A stretch of 64,000 nucleotides of DNA from Engraulis encrasicolus (lineage: Eukaryota > Chordata > Actinopteri > Clupeiformes > Engraulidae). Both the position numbers and the translations under genes were made by a program. The DNA lies in assembly GCF_034702125.1 (NCBI RefSeq), contig NC_085875.1:40934770-40998769 (forward strand), given 5' to 3'. The number at the start of each line of letters is the position of its first letter. The stretch's first letter is position 1. Shown piece after piece: positions 45,679 to 57,050 of the stretch. The notes below the pieces were generated by a model, which was not told the DNA's origin, ran no database searches, and saw only the letters and a list, made by a program, of their open reading frames with translations.

Positions 45679-47326
45679 CTTTGAGGTAAACGAGACAAAC
45701 AACTGGCCTTCCACATCTTCGAGATTGGGTTGCATGCGGACGTCCGTAGGCCCTCCAACCACCGGCTCCTCCTCAACTTGCTTGTTTCTTCGGCCTTTCT
45801 TGCGCGAGCGTGCCTTAGCCTTCCCCGCCGCAGACAGCTGGTTGTTAGCGTTGATGACAAGGGAGGCCACACCTGTACCACCAATACCGGTGGTGATGTC
45901 ACCTGTTCCACTGTTGGTGTCCCCGTCAGCGTCTCTGTCTCCGTCCGCATCCCCGTCCTCATCCTCTGGATCACTCATCGGGGGAATATCTGACGTGATG
46001 GAAGGAGGGTCTGGAAGAAGGCTGCGACTGGCAGGTGGGTCTAATAGAGGATTGTGATTGGCCGGTGGGTCTAATAGAGGATTGTGATTGGCAGGTGGGT
46101 CGAACAGATTGTGATTGGCCGGTGGGTCTAATAGAGGATTGTGATTAGCAGATGGGTCTAAAAGAGCCTTTTGATTGGCAGGAGGATCTAAAGGCTCAGG
46201 AGTGAACACAGGCAAAGGGCTACAGGGCCAAAAGTCCGGTGATGAGGGCGGCGAGAATGCCACTGCAAATTCAGATGGAGACAGGGGCGACAGGGGTGAT
46301 AAGGGGGCATCGGGAACAGGCTGATCAACAAAGTCGACAGGGTCTCCAGAGGCACTTGTAGTCATGGCCTGGGGATTAGCTTCATCAGGATTTGTAGCTG
46401 TGAGGGACATGTCAAGTTTAGGGAACACTGCTGTAGTGGACTGTGGTGAGGTGTGGGTTGGAGGGGACTGTAAACTTGTTTGCATTTTGGGTAATGTTTC
46501 TGACACTGACTCACTCATTTGAGGTGGAATCCGTAACTCCGATGGGGCCTCAAGGGCAGTGTTTTCTACAGTTTTATTGGCAGACACAGGGGTTAATGTG
46601 GAGGTATGAGTGTCACCAGGTTCAGTGCACGATTCTGTGTGTTGTGTGGAACTGGGCGCAAGAGCAACATTTGTGGTGGGGGAAGACCTTTCTTCATTTG
46701 CTGCATCGGACCCAGTAACATCAGGCTTTGGGGCAGCTTTGACAGGTTTGGACTTTGATTTCAGTTGTTGAAAAAACAAAGCAAGAAGGGGTAAGGCCTT
46801 GGCACTTGGTAGCTTCTGTGATGCGGATTTACTTTGGCTTTGCTTTTCTGAGTCACCAACTCTCGTATCTGTGCCAGTGTTCTCCTCAGACGATGCATTA
46901 AGAACCTTCTCACCATTTTTTCCTTTTGTGACAGAACAGTCACCAGTCATGGCGTCTGCACTGGTAGAAGTTGAGCCAAAGTCTTCATTGGATTTCCCAT
47001 TCAAAGGAAAGCTGTCCTTCGCAGCAGATTTCAATAGTGTGGGATTCTCAACAGGTTTCGACTGTATTGAACTCTCAACTGATTTCAACCTTGTTAAATT
47101 CACAACAGATTTCAACAGTGTTGGATTCTGTACCGCCAATTCCTTCTTTGAACCCAAGGTGCTCCTGGCATTTGCGCAGCCACCGTCAATTTTATGCAAG
47201 ATGATCCTAGGACCAGCACTCTCAGGGGCTGTCTTCCTAGCACCACTCTCAGGGGCCGTCTTCCTCAGTTTGAGCGGAGTCCCCTGAAACAACTCCGACA
47301 AAGTACTTGGGCGTCGTTTCACAGTA
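45679..47326 (-). CDS. mga: mga coding exon 2: disordered region
   Basis: This encodes residues about 359-908. It is mostly low-complexity Ser/Pro/Thr-rich sequence, with a short KSVE/NPTLLKS repeat block near 47010-47130. It also holds a 10-residue tandem repeat built on LLDPPANHNP at about 738-791. It ends in DVEGQLFVSFTSK, which matches the conserved DVDGVLFVSFESK segment of human MGA and anchors the exon. The acceptor is ctttcag above 47326. The entering base completes the split AGT codon, and the donor AAG|gtaact leaves phase 0. Confidence 0.93.
46031..46191 (-). repeat. mga: Coding 30-bp minisatellite in mga exon 2
   Basis: About six units of 10 codons (one of nine) encoding variants of LLDPPANHNP. 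All units keep the frame. One unit lacks a codon, as expected from unequal exchange. Confidence 0.9.
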
Positions 47327-47879
47327 CTGAAAGCAGACAGAAATCACTTCAGTATACTGGTTAACTGCCATACAGTAAAGGTTACTTTGTTATTACTGCC
47401 ACCAGAATTGAAGAAATGCACCATATATTTACAACTATTGTGTTAACTATTGAGTGAAATGATGTTTGAAAACTTACATACAATATCATTTCAGCATAAC
47501 ATGAGCCATAACATGATATTGTTGTAATTTCATAAAATGGGTAAATATTATTACATAATTTTGTTATACATTCATGTGTACCGGTACATCATTTTGGATC
47601 TGCCTGGAAGCCTCTTCCACAACACAATTTCTAGGCATCAAGGAGATGCCATGTTATCGCTTAACAACGGAATATAACAAAGCTGAAATAGAATATGACA
47701 TATGGTCCTTAGAACTGATACTTGATATACTGTATATAAAAAATATATTTCTAGGCAAGTCACTGAGAAAGTTACTTAGCCTTACATTATGTTTATATCA
47801 CCGCGCCATAAATGAGTTACTAAATTATTATTACAAAGTGTTGAATAAATTACTAATTAGAAATTAACTCAGAGTGCGG

Positions 47880-48200
47880 ACCTCTACCTAGAAAGGTCTT
47901 TGATAGAACAGTTGACAATGTTTGTTACACCCTTTTTAAGTCTTTCTGCCTGGTTGTGGTGGAGTTAAAAAATGGAATGTCAAAATTTCCCCGATCTTGC
48001 AATGGCGAAGAATCTTATAATAGATGTCTGGATCGTGTCTGGATCGTGACCCAGATCACCTCAAAAATGTAATCACTTGTTCCTTTTGTCATTTCCAACA
48101 ACTCCACAAAATTGTTATCAAAATCCGATCATAACGTTTTGAGTTATCCTGCTGACAGACAGACAAACAAACCGATGCGACCGAAAACCGCAAACTCCTT
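47880..48200. mobile_element. Dispersed LINE/SINE-tail-like repeat
   Basis: The segment contains gttttgagttatcctgctga, then a cagacagacaaacaaacc run, and ends with ccttggccaaggtaataatt. This arrangement recurs widely in fish genomes as the 3' end of a retroposon. The assignment is from memory; no coding part is present. Confidence 0.45.
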
Positions 48201-48222
48201 GGCCAAGGTAATAATTACTATA

Positions 48223-49192
48223 CAGTGTTTCCCATACATTGAGGAAACTATGGCGCACCGCCATAGTTTAAATTTGGCCGCCATAGTTTCTGAAAATGTT
48301 TTTTTTTTTTTTAAACATTTTTACTTTTTTTTTTTTTTGACGATTTCTGTTTTTTTTAAACGATTTGAAAAACGATTTGATTTGCATTTTCCTCCTGTAG
48401 TAAATACATCCTATAGAGAAAACCGTGAGTGCATGAAAGACAGGGATCAAAAGCCTAGTCAAGTTGTTGTAGTTAACTTGGGTTTGGGAGCAATAAAAAA
48501 ACCTTCAGAGAAGGGACAGTTGGGATGAGTTGGGATGAGTTTACTGACACTCCCCAGGCTTTGTTTTACAGTTGTATGATAATGAGTTAGGCGACAGGCC
48601 TTCATTGTCACAGCAGAGGAGACATTGGGCTGCATATAGAAATGAATGTGTAATGAATGTGAATATAGACATAAATGTGTAATATGTTGTTCAGCCCTTT
48701 TACTGGGAGGAATTTTGAAAAACTGGCCCTGTGACCAGCACCCCTCATGTAGAATGTGTACGCAGGCGTGTGAGGGGGACCTAAAAGGCATAGCCTACTC
48801 TCTTAGACCCTTTTTGTCTGTGCGTTTACAATTTCACAGTGCTCCTGAATTCTTATCTGTGCTCCTTTTTTGTTTTTGTTGTTTTTTCATTGCATAGACC
48901 ACTGCATGAGGAACGAATGAAAAGTGTGTTGCAAACAGAAATGATTCACTGTACTGCATGTGTTTTTTTTAAAATAAAATGACAATGTACTACTAAGTCA
49001 TGGGTAAAATCTTATGTAATTTCTCAAAACATAAATGGCTGAAATGTAGGCCTATAGTTTCTCCATGCGCCAATGTCATACTTTACTCATTGTTTTGCCG
49101 TCATGCATGTACACCGTGTGAATTTCCACGCCCCCCCAACAAAAAAAACCCCGGCTGCCCCCATAGTTTCCAATATGTATGTGGGAACACTG
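48223..49192. mobile_element. hAT-like MITE
   Basis: The left end (cagtgtttcccatacattga) and right end (tatgtatgtgggaacactg) are inverted. Inside them, gaaactatgg mirrors ccatagtttc. The element is about 970 bp. The flanks share only part of an 8-bp duplication (ctata). It lies in the mga intron between coding exons 2 and 1. Confidence 0.65.
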
Positions 49193-49720
49193 CTATAATA
49201 CTACTAATACAATTGTATTACAATGTATTATAGTTGTATTGTAATCCAGACTTCACCCTCATCAAAGAAAGACGATAGGGTGCTGCCCCTTGGCCCAGTA
49301 GTAATCACCATTACTACAAAATATTACTGTGCACTTCAAATTAGTGGTTGGATAAGTTTGAAAGTCTTCAGTATGATAACCTGACAGCCGACAACAGTAG
49401 CATTGCAATATCGTTCCTGTCGAACAGAGCATGCTGCTCTGACAAATATTTGGCCTTAACAAGGTCTAGTAAGCAATCTGCTCTGCTTCAGGACTTGTAA
49501 TCCCTTATGCTATTTTGTTACTGAGGAATGTAATTTAGCTACTTACAAATGTAACACTGATGAGTAGAATAATACAATATGCTTTTGTTCCTTCTGACTT
49601 CTGTTAATAATGCAGTGAGAACAACTTTTCACTAAACACAGATACTATGTTTTCAATACATTTTTATTCATCACAAAAAAAAAAACATTCCAGACATATT
49701 CAGACTATTACACGACTAAC

Positions 49721-50796
49721 CTTTTGTCTGTCGTGGCTGACAGCTGTGCATTTCCTTCTTTGCCGTCAACGTCACGCTGTTTCCTGGTTGGATCATCTTC
49801 CTTATTTTTTTCCACAGGGACCTTTTTGGCAAACAGTGCTTTGAGACTGTTTATAGGGCTAAGACTATTCTTGCCACCACTTCCCGCCGAGGTACTTGGG
49901 GAACCTAGCTTGGGCACTACACTGCGCGAATTGGTGGCATCTTCCCGAAAACCCTTTGCAAACGGGTTGTAATCGATTTTGAGTTGAGTGATACTAAGGT
50001 TCAGGTACGCCGTCACTGCGAAGAACTCAGTTTGTGGAAAACTGAACGTCATGACATCGGGTGAATCTATGTCGATCACGTCTGTTGGCTTGTCGGCAGG
50101 TACTATGTGCAACCGTGGCAAATACCTATGCATGGAGTGGAGGACGATGTGTCCATCTGTGTCCGTGACGGTATTAGTAAGTTTGAGCTTGTAAAACGAC
50201 ACAGGATTACCCATCCAGTAGTGGCCGGCGGCAGGAGAATCTTGGTGGATGAAGACTCTCCCTGTGACATGAGCTTCTGATTTGCCGTTAGGCTCCCAAC
50301 GATGGTCGGTCCATCGGTAGCGGTGGTTGTCCATGGGAATGATGTCCATCACCAGGAGGTAGCGCTGGAAGGGCTCCATCCCTGAAAGACGATAGCGGCA
50401 CGTCGGAAACATCCGTCTGCCTTGCTTTGTTAGAATCATTTCCGTTTTGCAGCGGAAGAACTCATTCCACATGTTGTTGTTATCCAGAGTCACTGTAATC
50501 CCCTTGGATGTGGCTTCTGGGGGTAGATTCTCTGGATGGTGGTTTGAGACTAAGTCAGGGGATAGAATGGAGGTGACGGCATGAGGACTTGCAGCTACAA
50601 ATCCAAGAGATGCTTTTGTAGCAGCAGCTGCCTCTCCATTAGCCTCCAGAGCTCCATGGGCCCCACCACCCTCCATGGTCTGGCCTGACTTTGGGCCTAC
50701 AAAGAACGATGTCGTAGCAGCACTAGTTGGGGCCACCGCCGAAGCGGTGGCCCCATCCTCTCGAAGCACCATTACTGCCTGCTTCTTTTCGGCCAT
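49721..50796 (-). CDS. mga: mga coding exon 1: start codon and T-box
   Basis: This encodes residues 1-358. After an Ala-rich leader, the T-box occupies about residues 102-285, with EMILTKQGRRMFP, NHRYRW, GHYWM, SFYKLKLTN and LHSMHRYLPRLH, and ends at DYNPFAKGFR. The T-box binds the TCACACCT-type half site in related proteins. The usual VTAYQN near the end reads VTAYLN here (Leu265). The ATG at 50796 is supported by MAEKK resembling the human start. The donor AAAAG|gttagt leaves two bases. Confidence 0.95.
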
Positions 50797-50868
50797 GAGA
50801 TGTTGGGGGACATCTGGAGGGCTTCACGGCCCTTCTACCTCAGACTTCGTCTCTGACTGATCATCATC
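50797..50868 (-). promoter_or_regulatory. mga: mga 5' leader with an upstream ORF
   Basis: This is the noncoding part of the first coding exon. An acceptor (gttatag) lies just above 50868. Two consecutive ATG codons (50867 and 50864) open an 11-codon upstream frame ending in TAG at 50835, 38 bp before the main ATG. Such a frame could reduce or gate translation of MGA. The uORF is seen in the sequence; the effect is inferred. Confidence 0.6.
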
Positions 50869-50905
50869 CTATAACACAAAACAGAGAAAATAATAGATCT
50901 GTTAA

Positions 50906-51846
50906 CACGTTGACTCCCAAGTCACGTAAAAGTATGTTTTGCCTCCCATGCGTTGGCTCCCAAAACGTAAAATTACGTTTTTACGTTTTTTTTTTTTATG
51001 GATTCTGAATGTACACATTCTAATGCACATTCTGTGTGATTTTCATAATAATGTGATGAACAGAACTGACAGTGAACATGAAAACACCTACAAAGTCAAA
51101 ACTCCTACAAAGTCAGGATCTGGATATTTCATCATCTGTGCATTTTATTACACCCAGTATTTGAGTTTTATTACAGTGAATCAAACCACTTCTCGCCACG
51201 TCTCAAGTTACTTCCTAGAGAATCAAAACATGTCCTGTCAATGCCTTGCTAGCTAGCCTGTTCCTAAACATATGATGGAAGGACAAGGAGTTTTGCTGTC
51301 ATCAAGATAGGTGTAAATTGGAAGGTCGTAATGAAAAACAGCATGCAACACAGCAGGAAGTAACCTAATTTTGGGTGAGTACTTTGGCACGTCTACTTTT
51401 ATCTACAGAACGAAGCTAGCTAGCATTTCAGATGATGTGGCTCTGAACAATAGCCTGACCAGGTGATTTTTGCACCAAAATAGTTTACTTGGAAGCTACT
51501 GGAGTTGTTCTTCGGGCGTAAAAATGCATTTAGGCCCGCAATTTTAAACTCGGAGAGTCAAAGAGCGCACCCGTGACAAAAAAGGCTATAAGTTATCTCC
51601 GTTCGAATAGTGAAAAACGCTATTTCTAACTAAACCACTGCTCACTTAGACTTGAATAACTTTGGAATTCGAAATTCGAAACTAACTGTAAAAACATACA
51701 GACAGCTGAGACTATGGGCAAGCCCTTGCATGTGTCTGTGGGTTGAAGACAAAATATTCGGTGGCTGTTCAAAAAATGACAAAAAAGGATGAAATTGGCT
51801 GGAAGTCTACAGCTAAAATTCCAAAAAACGGCTGGTATTGAATGTG
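50906..51846. mobile_element. piggyBac-like nonautonomous element, copy B
   Basis: The same family as 17217-18179 but in inverted orientation, 941 bp, bounded by TTAA at 50902-50905 and 51847-51850. It lies in the leader intron of mga, 34 bp above the acceptor of the first coding exon. Confidence 0.8.
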
Positions 51847-52505
51847 TTAATATAATATTTCCACTCGTAAATGTAAAATATAAACTAGTGTTGATTAGTG
51901 ATAAGTTCAGTGTTTTCTGGGATACAAAGACAAGGTTATTACCCTGGCTGTGAGACCTGAACCATGAAAGCAATGACAGAAAATTCTAATTTCTTGGAAT
52001 TTGCCTCAATATTGGTCCCTTATAAGAAATGTAAAAAAAAATCTAAACTTTTTTCAGGTCACTGAGATATTTAATGCATCATATATGATGCATCAGGCTT
52101 TAAAGAAATGACCAGGCCAATTTCATGACCATTGAAAAATGACTTTTAATGCATTTACAACTTTTTTTTAATTTAAAAAATATTTTTTTTATTTAATTTT
52201 TTTTCGCCGAGCTTTGGTCACCTTGTTGTTGACCCCTGCTCTCTTCTGGCGGTTTCCGTGTACTGCAGGACGTTTGGAAATGACACGCAGGATGTTTTTG
52301 AGATCGATTTTTTTGTGTGTCAGCGGGGAGGGGGCTTTGAATTTGATTAAACAAATGTGATGCGTCCGGCGCGATAGGGTTAATACCCAAACACAATCTC
52401 TCGAGCATCAATGGCATTTTAAAACCTGATGTTGGCCAACATTTACGGATGTTTGAGAGGAAATGCAAAGCTACCCGCTATCAGTACTTAGCTTGGCCTT
52501 AGCCA

Positions 52506-52640
52506 GTCGCTACCTCAGTCACCGAAACATCCGCATGAGGCTTTAGGAGGGAGGTTTACTAATGTAACACTGAACGCTGCTAGTTGGTACAGATTACACT
52601 CATCCCACTTCCAAAGACCTCACCCCCAATTCATGTTGTC
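52506..52640. repeat. Dispersed repeat, copy 1
   Basis: About 135 bp from gctacctcagtcaccgaaac to ccccaattcatgttgt, nearly identical to 56587-56720 in the same orientation. Confidence 0.85.
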
Positions 52641-53986
52641 CGCAAGATTACATTCAATTTCCTACAGGTTACGTGCCTAGTACCGGGGTATGGTACCAGG
52701 CTATCAGATAGTACAGATAGTACTTGTCCGACTCGTTATTGGGTGAATGATGTCTTAGCAGTAGCTAAAATCAGGGTGGTACAACTACAGTTAATGCCAC
52801 TATTGTATGGATGAAATTATTTACTTATTTTATTTTTGCCTTTAGTGGATTACCTAAGAAGTATATTCATTGCAGCGCATTCATTATCAGTTACTAATTA
52901 ACTTGTGGACATTAGCCGTTTTGTCACCTGACGTCCGAGCTACAAAAAATGCCATTGACCCCATTGCCATTGGCTAACTCCTGGTGCATCAGGTATAAAC
53001 TGCTATGGCAATAAGGGACAGTACAAGAGCATGTTAGAGTATAAAAGAGACATGCCAAAGATCAACTCCCAACATCGTTTCATCAATACTGCCGTCTTCA
53101 CCATTGTTATTATGTGTTGATTTGTTATTGTTATTATTATGTATATTATGTGTTACAAGTCGGTTTTGTTTTTAAAAAAAAAACGTTCTTGTTGCTTTGA
53201 TTCAAGCCGTCTTTGTAGGGTAGTAGAGTGGATTGTGGACAAACGACAGGGTTTTCCGGTCTTTCTCATGGATCCATGACACGAAAATTAGACGTCTCTG
53301 ATTAGCTCCCTCCTCCTGCTCTGTGTGTAAGCTAGGATTTGTGCCACCAGCCATTGCTTGTTTTGAAAACAAGCGGAAAAAAGTTCCTCAACATGTTTTT
53401 AGAAAAATGGGCCAACATAAACCCATGTGGGCAACGCCTTCTTTCAGTGTGACGTAACACATACAGGCTCTTCATGATTCGCTCCTGGCTCTCCGTTGTT
53501 TATGTAAATTGGGGAACACAGCCTTGGGAGGTGACGCACTACTAGTAAGCCTTGCATGTGTATGTAACTAGGGGTGATTGTCCATTTTACAAAAGGAGTA
53601 AAACCGGTTTTCATTGGAGGTTGATCTTTAAATGTTATCCAGGACCAAAGCACAATAGTATAAGTCATGTAGATATGTTGTGATATTGAGAGGGAAAACG
53701 ATCGTTAGCTGATTGCCATCTCGCTGGGTCTGCAGGGAGTTTTAAACCTGCCTGCCTCTGAGAGGCTGGTCCACCACGTATGAAAGTTAAATGAAAAGCG
53801 TGGCTAGCTCCGGTAAGTATCTCCTGAAACTATTGCCGACCACGCCCCCAGGGCAATCTTCCGCTCTGCAAAAATCGCCTGGCAGTTCACTGTGTGGGGA
53901 TTCTGCGTTAGACTTGGCATAATCACAGATTCAAGTACATTTCCAAAAGACTCAACAACACCAGAAAGTTGCAAATGCCAACTTAA

Positions 53987-55419
53987 CCCTCTAGCTACCA
54001 GAATTTTTTTTGAATAGGCCGGAATCCTACCAGGAATTCTAAGGAAAAATTGACATTTTTGTCATATTCTAAACAATGTCAAATAACTTGAAAAGAAATG
54101 AAAAGTGTCAATTACAAGTTACTTTCATATTAAAGTAGAGAAAACACACTTTCAAATGGTATATCATTTATGGATAATTAATTGTTCAGTATTCCCATAG
54201 AGTGCCTTTGATGTGGATTAAATGATAAAATTTATATTATCTAGGCCTATCTATCTATATATCTATATATTTAGGCCTATCTATCTATCTATCGATCTCT
54301 CTATCCATCTATCTATCTATCCTTCCGTCTATCCATCCATCCATCCAGGGTCAAAGTTGAACAATGATCATGTGACGACAACAAATGTCGTTCACCCAAA
54401 AGTCCTGTTTTAAAGCGGTTTCAAGCGGTATAACTGTAATGGACTACACTAGCTAATAATGTTTGAACTAAACCATGCCGAAGACGTGTACGGATAACCG
54501 GAGAAGTTTCCGCGATAGCAGACAGGACATGAATGGAGCTCTAGGAAGTTTCCCCTCCCAATGTGGCACAGGTAAGACGCGCCAGGCATCACCGACTTTG
54601 ACCGGAATTGATGTGCTACAAACACCACGTTGGTAGGCTATTATTGGAAGTTAGCATTCAACTCAACGTCTTCGCGTACATTTTTATGAAGGACAACGTG
54701 GAGTAGTAACAGTCCTTGACTGCTTTGCCAAAGCTGACACGCAAAATGAGTAACCAATTGTTCCATGCTGCGCTTCCTTCACGATGCGCTGTTACGCAGA
54801 GCTGACGCTCTAAGTTGTTCCAGGAAATAAGATAGTTGGATACCAACATATGGTTTGACTCTGAAAACACACCGAAGACAGTTTACATGTTTAATATGTA
54901 GCGTGTAGACATCGGCTGGACAGTTGTGTTTGCTATTTAGGACCATGGCAGAACTCATCACAGTTGAACACCATCTCATAAGCTTAATAAAACAACATGA
55001 TCTAAAAATAGCCTAAATAGTCATACACATGTGCTGTTGACCATGAAAATAGATCGGAGAGGGTTGGAAGTTTTCATATTTAGTGTATATTGGTTGTAGA
55101 AACAGAATGGTTGTGTTTGTAGCCATCCAATCTCGGACGGCCGGCATTTGAATTGACGGCAGATTGCCAAATCGCATAAAGCGGCGCATCTCGTAATAAA
55201 ATCTAAAATACTGAAAAATAATATATATAAACATATAGTTTTTATACCGAAAGTATATCGAGGAGGGTCTGTAATATTGAGCTAAAGTGTTTGAAAGCTG
55301 GAAAAACGGCATGATGACGGCCGTTCAGCTGTATTTTCATATGAAAATATTCCGGCCGGCCGCGGCCGTTCTGGTACAGATCCAGCCGGACGTTCACGGC
55401 CGTTATGGTAGCTAGAGGG
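53987..55419. mobile_element. piggyBac-like element with TTAA duplication
   Basis: A 1433-bp element with inverted ends ccctctagctacca/tggtagctagaggg, flanked by TTAA at 53983-53986 and 55420-55423. It has no transposase frame. A CTAT microsatellite (about 54240-54350) lies within. The flanking repeat exists without the insertion near 25110-25200. Confidence 0.88.
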
Positions 55420-55828
55420 TTAATAGACAAAATCCATGTGTCCCATTCATTTCAATAATGATCCTTAGGTCCCCGCCCCCCCCCTTGCGAAACAAGAACG
55501 CAGAAACAACGGGCCAATGGAATCTCTCTTGTATCCTGTCTCTCTGATGGTACGCAGCTAGTCATTCAGCACACTAATTCTGAAAGAAATCTCTACAATG
55601 CTATGCATGTATTTTGAAATGCTATGCATGTTGCTAGCGAAGTGGCAAGTGAACATCCGGCAGTGAATGTTAACTTATTCCTGTAAGGAAGGCCTCACAA
55701 AAATTCAAACGTTATATGTTAAGCTTAATGCTCTTTAAAAAAACAAAAATCTATCCCGGCTATCGCAACTAAAGTTCTACTGTAGTCTGGCCAAGTAACT
55801 ATGGCTGACTGAGTGTAACCAAATGTAA

Positions 55829-55925
55829 CCAAAGTCATCTGCGCTGGTTGGCCACGTTGCACTAGAACTTGCTACCTCACAGCAAACTCTGGCAGATGTG
55901 CTAACCAGTGAGCCAAGTCACAGTG
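55829..55925 (-). repeat. tRNA-derived SINE-like unit 1
   Basis: Read on the minus strand it has TGGCTCACTGGTTAGCAC, a good polymerase III A-box context, and a weakened B-box region (agcaagttctagtgc) about 40 bp later. It is related to the units at 56727 and 56946. Confidence 0.6.
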
Positions 55926-56586
55926 GGTTTACATACAGTGTTCAATCTCGCCCTCCAACCCGTGCCTGCAGTTCACCTAGGGAGCGCTGTCGAGACAGCA
56001 GAGGTCATAAGGCTGGCGCTAATAACTGACAATTGTGCTCGCTGTCGGCTGAAACGTGACAATATTACTGTAAGTTCTGAGAAACCAATGTGGATTTAAA
56101 TGAAATGTACAATAACCTGGGAGTTATGTCCTTCTGATTTCTTACAGCTTTGGCATTTATGAGTCAGGCTCCACTAGCATCTTGCTAATAAAATTGCTTT
56201 ACGGCCGTCGTGATCACAGTAATGCAGCCGGGCGACCAATCCAAACGCAGTGTGTGAAGCCACTCATGACGTCACATTGACAATAAATACGTATTTTACA
56301 AACATCCAGCGAGTTTAAACATTCAAATTAAGTGCTGTTTGAAAGGGTAATTTATCCTGCCTTTGGGAAAAATAAAATGAAACGATGATACCAATTCTCT
56401 CCCAAAGCAATGGCAGCATCTGTGGTTGAGCTCCATGGGACCCCATTCATTCTAACAGCCTCTGCGCTCCTTGGCGCTCCTCTGCGCTGTCTGGATGGCG
56501 CCACTTAGTGAACAGTACCACCCGGAAAAAGTTGCGAGATTCCTCCCTCATATTACCCATAGATCCTCTCTGGCCAAGTGTTCAGG

Positions 56587-56720
56587 TTGCTACCTCAGTC
56601 ACCGAAACATCCGCATGAGGCTTTGGGAGGGAGGTTTACTAATGTAACACTGAACGCTGCTAGTTGGTACCGATTACACTCATCCCACTTCCAAAGACCT
56701 AACCCCCAATTCATGTTGTG
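56587..56720. repeat. Dispersed repeat, copy 2
   Basis: A near-identical copy of 52506-52640 with only a few substitutions, lying directly beside SINE-like copies. A more diverged fragment of it appears near 57050-57120. Confidence 0.85.
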
Positions 56721-56726
56721 ACATCA

Positions 56727-56835
56727 GTGTAACCAAGGTTATCTCTGCGCTAGTTTGACGATCTGTGCTCAAACTGGCAACCTCACAGCAAATGGGAGAC
56801 AGACTAGCCAGTGAGCTAAACGGTTAGGCCGCTAG
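56727..56835 (-). repeat. tRNA-derived SINE-like unit 2
   Basis: On the minus strand TTTAGCTCACTGGCTAG is followed by gccagtttgagcac, A-box- and B-box-like, then by the shared tail ending ccttggttacact. Confidence 0.6.
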
Positions 56836-56945
56836 CTCAATTACCAACACAAGCCTACATAATACGGCAAAATACTGCTAATTGGCATCCGCCACACACA
56901 GACACCCCCCCCCCCCCCAAAAGTTCACCGTCTCCGGGTTACGAC

Positions 56946-57050
56946 AGCAGTGTAACCAAGGTCATCTCTGCTAGTTCGACACTCTGGGTTCAAACCTGTG
57001 ACCTCACAGTACGACATGGGGGGCCGACGGTGAGCTAAAAAGCTCAGTCA
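56946..57050 (-). repeat. tRNA-derived SINE-like unit 3
   Basis: On the minus strand tagctcaccg is followed by acaggtttgaaccc, a B-box close to GGTTCGAANCC, then by the same tail as unit 2. Confidence 0.62.

Larger units (their letters stand above)
14514..50868 (-). other. mga: mga gene span (25 coding exons)
   Basis: MGA is a very large nuclear repressor with two DNA-binding domains: an N-terminal T-box and a C-terminal bHLH-zipper that dimerises with MAX. It is the scaffold of the PRC1.6 complex (known for the family). I placed 25 coding exons with canonical GT-AG junctions. Successive phases all agree, and the lengths total 9648 nt including the stop, giving 3215 aa against about 3065 in human as I remember it. 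Landmarks: T-box residues about 102-285, MGA-specific Cys-rich domain about 1322-1380, bHLHZip about 2412-2488, and the LLNEIAFLNQQ and RPMPKLVPLGLK motifs near the C-terminus. Some fishes keep two copies (mgaa, mgab), and I cannot say which this is. Confidence 0.92.

Noticed and set aside
56946..57050. Functional tRNA gene
   Set aside because: A- and B-box-like motifs are present but the rest does not fold as a tRNA by eye, and related degenerate copies lie nearby; a SINE is more likely.
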